Both the position numbers and the translations under genes were made by a program. Positions 5,378 to 5,501 of a stretch of DNA of 5,501 nucleotides are shown one piece after another. Location: assembly GCA_002292025.1 (NCBI GenBank), contig DBBC01000095.1, positions 1-5,501 on the forward strand. The letters run 5' to 3'. The notes under the pieces were generated by a model, which saw nothing but the letters and a program-made list of their open reading frames with translations, had not been told where the DNA came from and did not search any database. Numbering within the stretch: the stretch's first letter is position 1; each line of letters opens with the position of its first letter. Origin of the DNA: Firmicutes bacterium UBA994 (GTDB lineage Bacteria > Bacillota > UBA994).

Positions 5378-5501
5378 TCAGCGTGGGCTTACTTTGATTG
5401 AAATGCTTGTTGCCGTCGCTACGCTAGGCCTAGTCGCCATGATGGTGACAGCGCTTTTCGTGCAGGGAATGCACACCTACAGCGCAGGGCAAGCGACGGG
5501 G
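5367..5501 (+). CDS. Second pilin-like minor pseudopilin (PilW/GspJ type), cut by window end
   Basis: This frame is open from the TTG at 5367 to the window end (45 codons). It reads LRRSQRG then LTLIEMLVAVATLGLVAMMVTALF, a typical prepilin leader and N-terminal helix with cleavage predicted after Gly7 and Glu at mature +5. The residue after the cut is Leu rather than the usual Phe or Met. An in-frame TAA at 5364-5366 lies directly before the TTG, and the next start (ATG 5403) falls inside the helix, so TTG is the only sensible start. GGTGGTGAG (5353-5361) is a fair ribosome site five bases upstream. The gene overlaps the preceding pseudopilin gene by 11 bases, which implies translational coupling. 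By position after a PilV/GspI-like gene and by the MLVAVATLGLVAMM helix, a PilW/GspJ/ComGF-like subunit is the best guess. The head domain lies outside the window. Confidence 0.85.
   Translation, partial: MRRSQRGLTLIEMLVAVATLGLVAMMVTALFVQGMHTYSAGQATG

Overview
The window looks like chromosomal DNA from an anaerobic, Gram-positive-type bacterium, probably a moderately GC-rich member of the Clostridia/Firmicutes. This is inferred from strong AGGAGG-type ribosome binding sites, use of GTG and TTG starts, a sigma-A-like extended -10 promoter, a two-subunit 2-oxoacid:ferredoxin oxidoreductase, and a type IV pilin-like operon. No ribosomal or phylogenetic marker is present, so this placement is tentative.

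Layout. (1) Bases 1-80 are a short upstream region. It leads into a plus-strand gene (81-1763) for an uncharacterised membrane protein with about four N-terminal membrane segments and a large extracytoplasmic part containing PepSY-like repeats. (2) Convergent to it and overlapping by 4 bases is a minus-strand pair read korA then korB (4285 to 1760). It encodes the fused gamma/alpha subunit and the TPP-binding beta subunit of a 2-oxoacid:ferredoxin oxidoreductase. (3) Upstream of korA on the minus strand is a rho-independent terminator (4350-4385). It ends a small 146-codon gene (4413-4853) that carries the H-x3-D-x5-H and H-x3-E zinc-ligand signature of zinc-dependent phospholipase C but lacks most of the N-terminal half of that fold. 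(4) The 140-base region 4854-4993 separates divergent transcription units. It holds two imperfect tandem copies of a 23-24 base element (4924-4977) that together form the -35 and -10 of a strong promoter. (5) That promoter drives a pilin-like operon: a complete PilV/GspI-like minor pseudopilin (4994-5377), then a second PilW/GspJ-like pseudopilin whose TTG start overlaps it and which runs off the window end.

How they work together. KorA and KorB form one enzyme, which oxidatively decarboxylates a 2-oxoacid to an acyl-CoA with reduction of ferredoxin, or runs in reverse. The pseudopilins would prime or modulate a type IV pilus or related secretion/DNA-uptake filament. Nothing in the sequence links the membrane protein or the phospholipase-like gene to either system.

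Most interesting points: the tandem-repeat promoter ahead of the pilin genes, which may be an operator pair or an insertion-sequence end; the glutamine in KorB where the third cluster-ligating cysteine is expected; and the phospholipase-C-like gene with only part of its metal site. I found no convincing evidence for a wholly new multi-gene system.
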